DNA of 64,000 bases from the NCBI RefSeq assembly GCF_024323335.1, contig NC_066583.1, positions 368,153,877 to 368,217,876 on the forward strand, given 5' to 3'. This DNA comes from Lathyrus oleraceus (lineage: Eukaryota; Streptophyta; Magnoliopsida; Fabales; Fabaceae). The first letter of the stretch is position 1. The number at the start of each line of letters is the position of its first letter. The position numbers and the translations under genes are program-made. Positions 1 through 13,478 of the stretch are shown here, one piece after another. The notes under the pieces were generated by a model. It worked only from the letters and a program-made list of their open reading frames with translations. It did not search any database and was not told the origin of the DNA.

Positions 1-16
1 AGAGAGAGAGAGAGAT
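1..16. repeat. (AG)n microsatellite, cut by window edge
   Basis: The window opens inside a pure AG dinucleotide run. Its full length is not visible. No gene is seen from here to about 400; the sequence is AT-rich and unassigned. Confidence 0.8.
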
Positions 17-399
17 TTACATATTTAAAATTAAATGAAAGTTTTATATTCTAAAGAAACACTTCAAACTATTTTTTAGGAATACTTTTCTTATTATTCA
101 CAATTAATATATGTGATTTGTTAATTTAATCAAACATTAGTTTGCTGATTTATACACAATCTGTTAATTTTCATTTAATTTGCTTTAGATAATTGGTTAA
201 ATCCTAAAGAATAAAAAGAAATCCAACTAAATATAAGAAATAGCTAACGAGATTCTGTCATTCCCGAAAAATAATCAAGACCAAACAAAATATCATTTAC
301 ATGTCTACTAAGATATATTTTCACATTATCTTTACACATCTTTCACAGTGCTAGAAGAGACAGAAAATACAATATCATATTGAAATTTCTAAGTTGACT

Positions 400-1500
400 A
401 AATCATTGAGTGGCAAATCAATAATCAAAAACCTATCACTGTGGCTCTACCAACCAGTGATCTAATGATCAAGAAAATATAACTAATATTTCTTTAAAAA
501 AACAAACACTATCCTAACCACCTAAAGATCTCATACCAAACTGACATTGTCACGTCACAAGTCATAAACAAATGAGCAACTGGCTCTGGCTCTGCACTCC
601 AATCACAAAACACACATATGAACTTCTCAAGAACTACCAAAACCTTCCACCTAAACAAATTAACTCTAATGGAAATCTTTTCTCAAAAGAGTTGCTAAGA
701 AAACACAACTACTTTTGAGGAGATCCAACTAACAAAATAAAAGGAAGAACATGATTTTCCATGACAGATGGATAAGACCTAAATATGTCACTCAGGAGGA
801 GACAAGATTAAGCTGAAATATCAGGGAAAATACCATTGTTGGAATGACATACCTATTTATCATGAATAAGATATAGACTTACACCTTGAATGGCTAGGAA
901 GAGATTATGGATTATCACCTCTTGATAAATAATGAGGGATTTTTTCCACTTCAGATCCCAAGTCAAATTATCCTCCACATAAAATTTAACCTAACTCACA
1001 GTCTGGTCTTGTTGGCCAGAGATACTAAAACACCTAGAAAACCTTAAACTTAAAGAGGCGGTGTCGACGCCCAGATCCTTCCAGAAGGATGTTTGAAGTC
1101 CCAAATCCACTTTCCTTTTTAGACTTTCCACAAACTAGCTAGGGACTCCCACATCTCTCAAACACAAAAGGGATATCTCCTTTCCACCCGGATGAAGCAG
1201 AGCGAAAGCCAAAGGTTTACCCCTGAGAATGGAGTGAACTTGCACTCCATGTCTGGTAAATAAGATATCACACTAAAGGTCAATAAATTTAGAAATAAGT
1301 TTCCACCTCCACTTAAAAAAAAGGTCTAAATTGACCAAGCGACGATTCTGAATCCACAACCCTCCCATGGTATTAAGTTTACAAACATCATATCACTTAA
1401 CCCAAACGATCTTAAACTCCCCCTTAATACCACTCCAAAGAAAATTTCTTTAGATCCTAACAATCTTCTATCAAACCTTAACAAATATCTTCATAAAAGA
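400..1500 (-). pseudogene. LINE (non-LTR retrotransposon) reverse-transcriptase 3' remnant
   Basis: Read on the - strand, this stretch carries scattered, frame-broken matches to the C-terminal part of plant LINE reverse transcriptases. Near 1380-1330 there is a GGLWIQNRRLVNL-like segment, and near 1080-1010 a segment resembling the usual FPRLF-SL region. At 600-500 there is a zinc-binding (zf-RVT) type ending with CVFC, then HLFMTC and WYEIFRWLG. These blocks occur in the family's normal order, but stops and frameshifts separate them, so the copy is dead. Neither the endonuclease part nor the catalytic RT motifs are in view. Boundaries are approximate. Confidence 0.65.
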
Positions 1501-2874
1501 CAAGAAGAATATAGGAACAATGTGAGTTCATTTTTATGAGAAATTAAAGTTAAAAATGAGTTGAGTCAAGCTCTTTAATTTGATCTCGATATTAATTAGT
1601 TTAATTTTAATTTTAATTTGAAATTGAGTTTGATAAAAAAAAAGTTAAATTCAAATTCAGTTTAAAGTTTGTGAACAATTCAGTTTTTTTTAATTTATAG
1701 ATTAATTAAAGTAAATATTTTTATAGATGTTTTTATATAAAAAATATTCGAATTTTTTCAGACAGAGAATAAATTATAAAATATATTTTAATAAACTAAA
1801 TGTTAAAGATACATTTTTATAGAAAAAAATGATTTTCAAGGTATATTTTTAAAATAAAATATATATAAATTAAATATATTTTTAATCTCTTTATAAATAA
1901 ATAAATAAATAGTAGAGAAGATGAAGAGAAACATATATAAATTATTAACTTTAAAAAATATATATATAGTTTGGTAATAAAATAATAATTGAATGTAATA
2001 TCGATAACATAAATATTAATTTCTTTTAATAGACTATTGTGCATGAATGATGCAAAGCTTACGAGAAATTCATGTAATCCTATATCAGCAATTATGGCAT
2101 TAATAATCCTAGCGTACATGTTCGGGTGTTGAAACCAAACACAAAACAACAAAAATGAAACAAACATATTCAACTCAACTTCCACAAATATTTTCCATAA
2201 ACAAGTGTTTTTTTTCAACTTTATAGGACATGTTGGCCATAGAGATGTCCTAAAATCGCATGAATTATATCACTATTTTTCAGGGTCTTATTTTATTATA
2301 GCTTTAGACTTTTATCAATTGTAACAAAAGACAACTTTGAATTTGAGGCTTATCAAGAAGCTTTAATTAATTAAATAAATAAAGTCATACGTAAATATTA
2401 GGTAAAAAGAAAGTCTTTTCTTTCCATTATGGTGCTTCTAGGAAAATTGTGGTCGATATTAGACCAGTCCTCTTGAGCTTATTTATTTATTTGACTTAAA
2501 TCCCATTATTGCATTTCATTTAAGATGTTTTATTGACAATAGAATGGAATAAAATCAAAGACACGAGGAGTAGCGTTGATCTTGGCAATTTTATCAAGCG
2601 TGTGAATAATCTATAGATAAAAAGAGTTTGACTTATATGTATTTGAAAGAAAAATGGATATATGTTACTCTATTTTGTAATAATGTACTAGTATTGTCGT
2701 TTTATATTTTTGAAAATGCATAATATTGATATTGAAATGATGAGTTATGACATTCATCTAGAAATTAATTTAATAATTAATAAAAATAATAATTTTAAAA
2801 GTGATTGATCCATAACAAATATATTAGGCTCACTAATCACTTAGAGATTAAACAACCGTCTAATCAAATGGACG
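1501..2874. other. AT-rich intergenic DNA, nothing identified
   Basis: Very AT-rich sequence. An open frame of 133 codons on the - strand (2218-1817) is low-complexity, rich in Phe, Ile and Leu, and looks like chance translation. No terminal repeats, coding motifs or RNA gene were recognised. Confidence 0.5.
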
Positions 2875-3605
2875 TCAGGTCGATTATGTGAAATAAAGGT
2901 ATTGTTTCATCGGTTATAAAATAAGAGAAGGTTTTAGGACCTTCGAAACAAGCGTGGACATGTATTGAAAAACAATTAATCTAAAAAAATTATTGAAGGG
3001 TCGTAATATGATTGAGTGGATAATATTGTGACATCAATCTATCATAAATATCTAGGCCCTAAAATACTCTAGAATTCACCTATAAAATAGGGAAGAAACG
3101 TCAAATCAAGGCGCACATTTTTTCCACCATAAAATATTTTCTTTACCTCCATTATTCACTACCTTAAACATCAAATCAAGAACCCCTCCCCCGAACCAAA
3201 TTTGTATTTCTTCCCAGATATCCACAGAACGTGACCAATTTCACACTCTTAGAAACAATTCTCACGTCATACCGATAATGTTAGATAAAGGTATTGGTCA
3301 ACCAACTATGGACTCAGAGAATGTTCTAGGACCTCGGGAACAAGTGTGGACATCTCCAAGAGAAAAAGACTAATCTAGGAAAATGATTGAAGGAGGGACA
3401 TCATATGACAGAATGAATAATACTATGACACTTGTCCATCTGAATTGTTATCCTAAATAAGAAGGTTAATACTATGACACTTGTCCATCTGAATTGTTAT
3501 CCTAAATAAGAAGGTTATGTGCCCTAAAAAATTCCTAGAATCTACCTATGAAAGAGGGGATAAACGTCAAATCAAGGTACAAATTTTTCCACATAAAATA
3601 TATTT
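2875..3605. repeat. Diverged direct duplication of about 0.3 kb
   Basis: The stretch at about 2880-3165 is repeated, diverged, at about 3285-3605. Both copies run through the same landmarks in order: ATAAAGGTATTG, a GGACCT..GAACAAG.GTGGACAT block, TAATCTA.GAAAAT.ATTGAAG, a CCTAGAATC.ACCTAT.AAA block, and AAACGTCAAATCAAGG near the end. No coding sequence is visible. It may be two decayed LTR copies of one family, but neither ends nor a primer site were found. Confidence 0.6.
3419..3516. repeat. Exact 49-bp tandem duplication
   Basis: Two abutting identical copies (3419-3467 and 3468-3516), each starting AATACTATGACACTTGTCC. The perfect identity contrasts with the diverged sequence around it, so this is a recent local event such as replication slippage, or an assembly artefact. 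Confidence 0.9.
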
Positions 3606-5440
3606 GTATTTAAGTGTCAAAATTGGAGTGTTAGTATTTTTTCCTATAAAATAGATCCTATCCAACTTCACATTCTTGTGAACGATTCCTTTTAAGAGGG
3701 ATCATTAACATCGTTTGTAGGAGCAACATCCAATATTCAAACACTATAACTCAAAATTCAGAATGGTGAAACAACGGGAGAAAAACCATGTAAAATTGTA
3801 GGTCGCATAGATTAGTCAGCTCTTGCTACCCAGACTCCACAAAAACATAGTGACAAACTACAAAAACGATCAAGAAGGGTCTTCTGAACATCGTCGAATC
3901 ATAGATCATTAGATATGTATAACATATTCCCCACAAAGACACCCCCTGATCAGAGTCTGAGGGTATCCATAAGAGGAATCATTATATTCACCATTGGATG
4001 AATCAATAACAACACCATCAACATATTTAATGTCCCTAATCCTATGATGCTTTTGAAAGAGAAGAAGATTTCTCCCCTTAGTATATTCAAACCATGAGTA
4101 TATTTGATTTGAATCATGAGCTTTCATAATTTTCCACTTTTTAATGCGGGAAACATGATTCGAATCATGGCCCAATCTGATTCGAATCTTGACCATTTTT
4201 TAAAAAAAAAAATTAAGGCTAGAAACATGATTAGAATCAAGGTTTGGTGTATCCAAATCACCTAACTCGGACCATGATTTGAATCACAAGTTGAATACTT
4301 TCAATTTTTGTTACTTAATTTGAATCTTCTCATCTCTTAAACTTAATCATATTATATGCTTTTGACTTGAAATAAATAGTCATTTTTCACTATTTTTGTT
4401 CCTCATCTCTAACACACATATAAACCTTTTCTCTCTCATATTTCAATAGAACCTATGATAACAACAATGGATGATAACCTTTGATAAAAAAAATTGATAG
4501 TTTTTGTTGTTCATCTCTCACACATTCATTTTTCTTGAGTGAAACTTTGTTTTGTGTGAGTTTGTTTTATGAAACTTCGTCTTCTACCTCATTCTAAATA
4601 CCACTAGCAAGTAGGATTGTTACTCAACTCTAGGGGAGAGTGTGGGTTCTTGTTGTGAGGTTATCCATTACATATATCAATGATTTTGTGAATGCTTTCA
4701 AGATAGAAAATTAGGTTATTGGATTTGTGTCGGGAGATTTCCATTGAAGAAAATGAAGAAGTCTTCTCCAAAGAGATTTTGGAGTTTCTAGAATCTGTCA
4801 TCAGGTCAAATACTTGGAAAAGGTAAAACCCGTTAGAATTGAGTAAAGATTGTTTCATAACACAAGCTTACAGTGGTTGTGATATATGAAGGTGAATATA
4901 TTAAATATCGAGGAGCTTCGAGTTTTGAGAAGTCTTGTGAGTTGTGTGTAATTGAAGAAGATTCAAGAATTAGTCGGTATAGCTCATTGGTCATTGCTAA
5001 GTATTTCATCATTTTGTTTTGTTAATCATATGTATAAAAGGACTCTATAAAATTCATAATGGAAGAGTACAACAAATTTTTGATGGTTTACCATCAGATA
5101 CTAGATTAGGTACATGAGAGGATGAAGCATTGAACCAGTATAAAACTCTATGTATAATCTCTCTCTCTCATGATAGTTTTATTGCTCTTGGTGGTTTACA
5201 TGTTATTATGTTTATTTATTATTAATCGGGATTTATTATTTAAGTGTGATTCTATTTAGATCCAATCTTATAAATTTGTCTTTTTTACTGATTATACTAA
5301 AGAATTGTAACTTTAGAGTGTTTAATTAGCTAATCCAATTAGATTCAAATTTCTCGGTTAAAATTTAAGTAGATTAATTCTTATATTGTTAGTAGTTAAT
5401 TCATCATTTATTTGAAAATATTTAAGGTTTACATGTTCGA
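3606..5440. other. Unassigned repeat-like DNA, possibly a decayed LTR
   Basis: No gene is supported. At 4090-4300 there are several imperfect copies of a GATTCGAATCATG-like palindromic word. Such self-complementary words recur in LTRs elsewhere in this window (TAATCGATTA at about 35960-36030). The 95-codon open frame at 4196-3909 (-) has no recognised motif. I could not find paired ends, a primer site or coding domains, so LTR origin is only a guess. Confidence 0.35.
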
Positions 5441-6985
5441 GGATAATGTAAGTATATAATGCCCTAAAAATGGATGGTTTGAATAGACAATTCCCCTAAA
5501 ACCATTTTCAAAAATATTTTCTTCAAAAACCAGAGTTTTACAAACAGAGGCTCAGATTATAAGCAGAGTTTTATATTGAATGGATTTCACAATTAACTCA
5601 GAATATAAAATATTACAACAATTAATACAAATGAGTTTCTTAAACAATAATACATTGATTAACATAATTCAATTCACACACAAGGTTCAAAGTGAATTTG
5701 ATTTATCAAACAATCAATCTAACATTAAGAGTTTATACAGTCATATATCGCCATAAAGAATATTTGAATGACTATATCTATCACATTTGTATGCTTACAC
5801 AATAAAATCGCTATAAGCAGATAAAAACCTATCAACATGTGATTCTAGAAAGTGATAAAACCTAAGTCATGCAAATCTATGTTGGAATGTGTTTACTGTG
5901 AAATTTAGTAAACAAGAGTTAGTCTCTTATAAAAGATTACTTGCAGGATCGCCTAGGTAATCCTAGGACATAGTGTTTCAAATCTTTCTCAGTTTTGTGT
6001 AAGAATGTAAAGGACTTCGATGTGGTTGAAATCTTTAAGTATAAATGGTTCAAATTAAGGTAGATTGTTGGAAAAGTAAAGGAATTTGACAATGATTAAG
6101 TGACAAAAACTTTGTAAAAGGATGATGTAAAGTGAACAGAAAATGACAATGGAAAGAAATCATGATTGCAAATAAAATAGATTAAAGTAAAAGACTTTTT
6201 GTTAAATGAAATGTGTTTATAATCATACATTTCACTCAGATAATCAGTTTCACGCTTCGCTTGGGTACTTTGAGTTTGTGAGTTTTGTAAAAAATTTAAC
6301 ACACCGAATCCTAACACTAGAACTCTTATTTATACTAATGTAAAATGACTACTTATAACGGTCTTCTCTTCATAAATTGACACGTAATTGCTGCATGATT
6401 TTTTCGCCTCTGAAACGTCTCCCACGTGTCCCTTTAGATAAGACTAAAAAGTAATTACTTGCTTTGAAATTATTTCATCGTGCCAACTGCTATTTATCGA
6501 CGTGTCTTGCTGACTGTTGACGTCGAAATCTTGAGCAATGTTACTGTCAAAATCTTGGACAAAATCTCTTTTCAGAAAATACTAAGTCACAATCTCCATC
6601 CCACATCTGAGACTTTGACTTCCTTAGCTAGAAAACTGAGTTGAAATGCCCTTTTAACCTTCCAACTTTTTTCTATGTTTTTTCCTTATTGTGCTGAGAT
6701 TTGATCTTGTCGAAAAATCCCAGCTAACATAATGTAAAAAGGATATGGAAAGAGAGATTATACACCAATTTTATATTAGTCCAACGTGTTCGTCCTCACT
6801 TTGCACTTACTATAGTCTTCAATGGTGAACCATTGAAATTCGTTAGATCTTATCCTATTTTTCAAATTTATATAAAATAATTTTTATTACAATGATAATC
6901 CAGAAAATATTGAACACTTCAAACCTAATTAGTAAGCCATCATGGGTCTAAATCTAGATTTCCCTTCTGTTGAGGCAGAACACTA
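5441..6985. other. Unassigned AT-rich DNA between retroelement remnants
   Basis: No coding motif was recognised on either strand. It lies downstream, in - strand terms, of the decayed Maximus-type gag-protease and could be a different element inserted there or a lost pol/3' region. A short palindrome-like word, CCTAGGTAATCCTAGG, occurs at about 5950-5968. Confidence 0.35.
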
Positions 6986-6989
6986 AAAA

Positions 6990-9275
6990 TTACTGAATTC
7001 ACAAGATCTTCACTTGATCTTATTAAATATAACTTCATAACCACTATCACAAAATTGACTTATGATAAGTAGGTTATATTTTAATCCATCTACTAACCAA
7101 ACATTATTAATAGAGAAAGAGGAGTTACCAATAGTACTCGTACCAATGATCTTTCCTTTTTGGTTTCCTATAGATCTCACAGTTCCCCTCTCTTTCAGAG
7201 TTAAGGTATGGAACATATGATTTTCTTCTGTCATATGTCATGAGCAGCCACTGTCCAGGTACAAAGATTGTTGCTTTGCTTCTCCCTTGAAGCAAATTTG
7301 ATGCAAAAACAATTTTAAATTAGGTACCTATAGTCTTATGGGTCCTTTGTGGTTAATTCCGACAAACTGCTTCTTATTTTATACTTTAACTTTAAAATAG
7401 TAAGGTTTAGGATCATTCAATACTTTTGGTTTAAAATTTTGACGTCTTGAATAAATCTTAGCATTTGGTTTTGAACCTTTCAGAAACTTAGACTTTGATG
7501 TCTTAGGTTCTGGTCTCTTCAGAACCTTTGACTTTAGAGCTTTTGGTCCTGGTTTTTTCAGAACCTTTAACTTTGAAGTCTCAGGTTCTGATTTCTTCAG
7601 AACCTTTGACTCTACAATCTTAGGTTCTGACTGGTTCAGAACTTTGCTTAGTCAGCAACATGTACAAAACATGAATCTAGCTCTTTCTGAGCAAAGCTTG
7701 AAAAAAAGGTTTTATTGGTTTAATCAAGGTTTCAGACCTTGGATTAAAAGGTTTTTGACAATAACCACACCCTCTCATTTTCTCCTACTTGCACCATAAA
7801 TCATGGATGCAAGCTTTGTTCTGTTAAAGCTAGTTATGATAAACTTCCGAAGAGCCATTTCACACTCATCAAGAGGTTTATCATACATTTATTTTACTAG
7901 AGCAATATGATATATTTCTAAAGCTTCATTTTTATTTTGAGAATATTTTAATTCATATTTCAATATAACATATTTCTTTTTCAAAATTTTCATATGTTTG
8001 GCTTTGTCTTGACAACGATCCATAAGGTCTTGAATAAAAGTAATCAAATCATAATGAGATAATTTAGAAAATACCTCATCTTCCTCTTCAGACTCTAATC
8101 CAGAATCTGAGTCAAATTCTATTTTTGAATATGTAAGAGCCATTAAAGCTAGATTGGCATGTTCTTTATCTTTGTTAGAGTCTTCTTCATTGTCAAGTTC
8201 ATCCCATGTTTCCATGAGACTCTTCTTGAACTTGTTTCTGAAGTTTTCCTTCTAATAGCTTCATTTCTTTGACTTGTCCTTTTGCACCTCTGGGCAATCA
8301 ACAATGAAGTGACCAGGCTTCTTACAGTTGAAGTATCCCTTCTGATCATCTTTATTTTCTCTGGAGCTTGGTCCTCTGAAGCCACTACTTTTACCATATA
8401 ATCTTTTATTCTTCTTGGCCAGATACTAGAATCTTTTGATTATGAAAGTCATTTCTTCATCATTATAATCTTCTTCAGAAGTTCCTGCATGAGTTGCTTC
8501 TTCAAATTCCCAGATTTTAGAAGACTTGGCAGGTTGAGAAACATATTTCAAAGCGAGGGACTTTGATTTCTTGGCAGGTTCGTCTCCATTGAGTTCCATC
8601 TCATGACTTTGGAGATTTCTTATTAAGCTTTCAAGACTTATAGTATTTAAGTTTATAGCTTATTGAATGACAGTCACCTTTAGTTTGTATCTGACAGGAA
8701 AACTCCTAAGAATCTTCTTGACATGATCATAAGTTGTATAGCTCTTGTTCAGAACTTGAAGTCCATATACAAGAACTTGAAACCTTGAGAACATGGTTTC
8801 AATGTCTTCATCTTATGAACAATGCATACTATTGAACCAGAAGGTTATCCTTTGCTTCTTTTACTTATTGATTGCCTTCATAGGTAGCTACCAAGGATTC
8901 AAATATGGTTTTAGATGTATATTTTTCAATGATCTTGATGTACTCATAATGAGGTAGAGCATCTACCGAAATGTCTTTAACACTGTGATGTTTCCTATAA
9001 GTCTTCTTTTGAGTCGGTGTGATACTTTTTCTTTCAGTTACCATTCCTACTCCATTAACCTAAATATCAATTCCATCTTCAAGAATGTCCCACAACTCAT
9101 CATCAAGACCTATGATGTGAGTGTACATCTTACTCTTCCACAATTTGAACTTTGTAGAGTCTCCACTAAAAGTTAGAGGTCTAGTTGTATAGTTATTCTT
9201 TTTAGAGGTACTATAATCATAATTTATAACATAAGTGTTTCTAGGACCACCAGAGGTTTCATACATATCACTCAT
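6990..9275 (-). pseudogene. Ty1/copia (SIRE/Maximus type) gag-protease remnant
   Basis: This is the 5' coding part of a copia retrotransposon, broken by many stops. Reading down the - strand, the capsid start (9275-9060) has the KFKLWKSKMYTHIIGLDDELWDI motif region followed at once by a stop. Further gag blocks follow to about 8640 with stops. A zinc knuckle lies at about 8340-8291; its first Cys position is Tyr (GYFNC, then H and C in place), so it is damaged. An acidic spacer lies at 8215-7889. The protease active site DSG is at 7255-7247, followed four codons later by a TGA at 7240-7238, and a gag-pre-integrase stretch runs at 7234-7010. Integrase and RT are absent. Lineage is inferred from gag and LTR resemblance. 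Confidence 0.8.
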
Positions 9276-9330
9276 ATTTTTATCTTAGGATATTTTTTTG
9301 TACCACTCTTAAGTGTTAAAAGCACAGACT

Positions 9331-9345
9331 GTGCTCTGATGCCAA
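9331..9345 (-). promoter_or_regulatory. Primer binding site of the Maximus-type copia
   Basis: On the - strand the LTR ends in CA at 9347 and is followed by TTGGCATCAGAGCAC, a variant of the initiator-Met tRNA complement (TGGTATCAGAGC) used by copia elements. This fixes the element's orientation (-) and the end of its 5' LTR. Confidence 0.75.
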
Positions 9346-9447
9346 CTGAATGTGAGAAAAACATAAAAAAATGGGTTGAATTGTGTTAGCTTCCTTTTTA
9401 TTTTTTGAAAATCTCTTTTCAGATTCTGAACACAAGATCTAGAATCT

Positions 9448-12400
9448 TGTCATAACCCAAATTTCCCCACTTAATTCATTTGCATTCATTTGTTGGTGTT
9501 CATCCATCTGCATCTAAGTCATTCATTCTCATACATCCATATGCAGTCATTTTTATTCATTTGTATCCTATTAGTTGATTTAGCTGCTTATGACTATTTC
9601 ATTTGGTCATATAGGTCTAAATCACGATTAAAAGTTGAGAACTCTCGGTCACCCTGTTCTGACCAACCCCTACATTTCTCTATCCATTACATGTCCATAA
9701 TCAGCATTGGTGTTGAATTTCACCTATTTTTTGTTAGACTGATTAGTTAAGGTTTTGATGATGATCTTTCATTAAATTTTCCAGTTTATTTTAATGAATC
9801 AGAATCACATTATTGCATTCATGCATATACCTACCATACACCATATCATTCATATATTTTAGTTTTTCCATACATTATTCCATTACATGTCCATGATTGG
9901 TGTTTGTCTAGCATCATTTTGAATGTTTGTTAGCATGGATGCTTAGAGATTTGTTTCATGACTTTTATTTAAGATTTAATTTTGATTTAATTAGGAGGGC
10001 TATGTCTTTAAATTCCACTTTGAAATAAGTTAAAGTCCTATTTTATTTTTATCTTGGTTTCTTTTTGTTTGTTAAGTTCTAACAAGAAGTTCTATTAGTA
10101 TTGATAATAATAGTTTTTGATTTGCAAATTTGATTTGAATTAGAGCCAAATAGATATAATCATGATAATTATGTTTTTTATTCTACCAATTTGAATTAAA
10201 TAAATTAAAATCAAAATAGTCTTTTTTTATTAGAAATAAACATTTTGTTTCACACTAAAGTTCAATAAGTCATATTTTATTTATATCACAAAAACAAATT
10301 AAAAAAGATTACAAGATACATTTGTTTTACAATAAAAGAAAAATTACACAATAAAGAAGAATAAGCCCAATGAAAGTGAAGACCCTTTAAGCTTATCATC
10401 TCTACACCTTAACCCTCAAATTTGTCATGTAGTCTTTGTTCTTGTTGAGCAGATTTTGGTCCTACAAGCATGGATAGCAGAATAGTAGTTAACATAATAT
10501 TAGTAAACAAGTACAACCATAAGGCAAAACAAGAAAAGCACGGAACAGGTTATCAATTTGAAAAAACATCAGCATGGCTATTTTCACTAAAATATTAAAA
10601 ATAACTATGAACATAAAGAAATTAATCAACTTCATTACTTTTTTTATCATACAAATCATAAAACCATATGGCTTAAGCATGGATATAAAAAGGAGAGCAA
10701 GAATAACATCAAGGGGGGATCGATTTCAAACCAAAATAACAGCCATACAAATTTCAAACAAACACTCACGTCAGAAAACACATCAACAGAGAAACTCTTT
10801 TAATAAAAAACAGTCACATTTTTCCTCTTCACTGCAAAAATCCCAGGCCACAACTCATAACATAGAAATCACAAAACAACAACAACAAAACAGTAGTCAC
10901 ACAAATCATACACAAAGAAAACTGAGCAGTAGCCTTTATTATCTCAATGAATCGAAAATCATCACAACACTCTACAAGAATACCATACACCGAAATAATT
11001 CCATTTCACTTCACTGATAACACAAATTAGAAACAACAAGCATATACCTGAAATCTTCAAAGTGGATTTTCTATTTTGGTATTCATTTCTGAACCTTTAT
11101 TTTTCTTTCACTTATGTTTTGATTTTTGATCATTCGCGATAGACATAGATTGACCCTGAACTGATTGTTTTTTTTAAATGGATTTATGTTTTGTTGACTT
11201 TTGATTCCCTTTTACCGCTTCCATGTGATTACTTCATTCTTTTGATTATTGGCTCTACTTGCGTGAGAACTGAGGGATCTAGTTTTTCCAAACTGTGAAA
11301 AGATTTTCGGATTGAGATGGCTAGATTTTTTGAACAAAAATTGGGTACTGACGAACCAATGTGTGATTCGTTCATGGGGTTCAGATTCTATTTGTGTGCG
11401 TTTTGCATTGAAGTGGAATCGGCCATGAAGGGAGAAAGCTTCTAAGAGAAAGGATGGTTTCAGAGGAATCATGTTTTTTCATAACAGAGGAATGGATTTC
11501 AATCGTTTGCAACGTTTAGATTTAGAATCTTTTAGTAAGTCTCCCTTGTTGTTATAAGGGGCCGGGTCGATTGAGATCCAACCCGGATCTCCTGACCCGC
11601 GCCCCATTTGGTCTTGGACCTCCTCATCCAATTCCTTCACCACACTCTATTTTCAATAACACCCTTAGGCCGATATTGATTTATTTTAGATGTTAGGGTT
11701 AAAAACATTTTTTTATCTAATAAAAAGTTATAACATGATAATAATAAAATCATAAAAAATATTTTTGTTTTTTTCTTTTTTGTTTTTTTTTGTTTTATAA
11801 TAATAATTTCTTTAATTATTTTTTATTATTTCGATCATTGTTAATTAAATATTTGATCACTAGTATTAAATCGATTAATATGAATAGTTATTTTCTAAAT
11901 AGTTTTCATCATTTCATTCTATTATTTTAAATAATTTGTTTACCTATTTATTTATTCACTTGTCGCAAAATTAAATAAGCAATTATATTGAAATAAATAA
12001 AATTAGAAATCTTGGTCCAACACCAAGTATTTTGTTTTAGTATCCGATTAAATTGTTTCGTGTCCCGATTAAAATATCTTATCATTTAAATGTAATGTTT
12101 AAAACTTTCTTTATTAAAATAACTCGAAAGAATATAACCATTGGAATCTAGCATTCCGATGGGAACCCTCGAATGATCGGTCCCGAGACACGTGTTTTTG
12201 GGTGAACCGTTCATTCTGTTATTTCGTTCTTAAAACACTTAAATCAACTTTGACAAATAAGGATCGTTGGGATCAAACATTATGGTGTAACTCTTTGAAC
12301 AATTGATTATTATCAAGCGTTCGTTTTCCATCAAACAATTTTCTTAATAACCTTGAATGAAAAAGGACCGTTGGAATCCAGCATTTCGGTGGAACCCCGA

Positions 12401-13164
12401 AAGATTGATCCTGAGGCTTAGGTCTCGCTCTCATCAAACATTCGACATTCACCTATAAAATACATTTCAACCAATCAAACTCTTTTTCTCCCCGCCGTGC
12501 AATTAATCTTTAAAAAAATTCACAAACGAAAGACATTTTGTCTTAAAATGATGCAAAGCAATGCTTCATCCATAATCGTTGAGTTGAGATAGTCACGTTA
12601 TTCCCGTGAATGTTGATTTGTAAATCCATTTAATGTGATGCAAACGCCCGTTCCTCACCTGTTTTGGATAAAATAATGTTTTTTCTTCGATTAATACAAG
12701 ATAGTTTTTGCTAAATTCGACCATTAAACAAACATTTCCTATCCAAAACTACGTAAGCCTTGAATTCTCTATTGTACTTGGAGATACATAGGAGCAGGAT
12801 TGCGAAATCTTGTCAGTCCCCATAATAATAAAAACCTTTTTAGGTCATTTATCATTAATAAAAATTCAAAAGCATTTATATTCTCTTTATTTTTCTATCC
12901 CAAATAATTAGAAGATCGCAAATTAACATAAGCTAACATTCAAATCGAAACTAACTAAACAGTTCTCGTTCCCCTGTGTAGTTGACTCCCGAACCCTGAT
13001 ATTGGTTGCGATGACCATACTTTATCCTTTCTTTTAGGGGTTTTATCGATATTTTCTCTTTCCCTCTTTGGGAATAAATAAAGTTCGGTGGCGACTCTTT
13101 TAAGTCCATCCCGTGAGCGTGCGATTGCGCTTCACGAGGTCATGTTCTCATTTTTCGAAGTGCA
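9448..13164 (+). mobile_element. Tat/Ogre-type gypsy LTR inserted in a copia LTR
   Basis: It starts TGTCATAACCCAAATTT, close to the TGTCATACCCCAAAATTTG starts of the LTRs at 39264, 48686 and 57908. Its last part (13040-13164) has AAAGTTCGGTGGCGACTC, matching the GTCGGTGGCGACTC stretch near the ends of the Ogre-like LTRs here. No internal domain follows, so it is probably a solo LTR of about 3.7 kb. The right end is uncertain. GAATC occurs at 9442-9446 and 13173-13177, near both junctions but offset, so a target duplication is not proven. The open frames inside (for example 10574-11017) show no known domain. Confidence 0.6.
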
Positions 13165-13344
13165 ATAAATATGAATCAGAGTTAAGTGTTTAACATCATA
13201 TTAAAGCAGTTCAGAGTTAGAAATGAAAGCAAGCTAAACATAACCGGTTATCCTAGTTCCTTATGCAAATCGAGATTAGCCTAGTCCCCTTGCATTTCCC
13301 AGGGATTTTCACTATAACTAAAATGGATTACAATTTCTCAAGAA

Positions 13345-13478
13345 CAAAGCAAGATACTTCCAATGCTTAAACACACAAGTAAGAGACTTATATGCTCAAG
13401 CACACAAGCAAGAGACTTATAATGCTCAAGTGCACGGGCAAGAGACTTCCAATGCTCAAATACACAGGTAAGAGACTG
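13345..13478. repeat. Short tandem repeat inside the Maximus-type LTR
   Basis: About four degenerate units of 30-36 bp with the core CAAGAGACTT..AATGCTCAA.CACAC. The reverse complement resembles the AAGTCTCTT..TTGAGCA units in the LTR at 28480-28745, so the array is an LTR-family feature rather than host DNA. Confidence 0.7.

Noticed and set aside
1817..2218. 133-codon hydrophobic open frame on the - strand
   Set aside because: Composition reflects AT-rich DNA; no start context, homology or neighbours to support a membrane protein.
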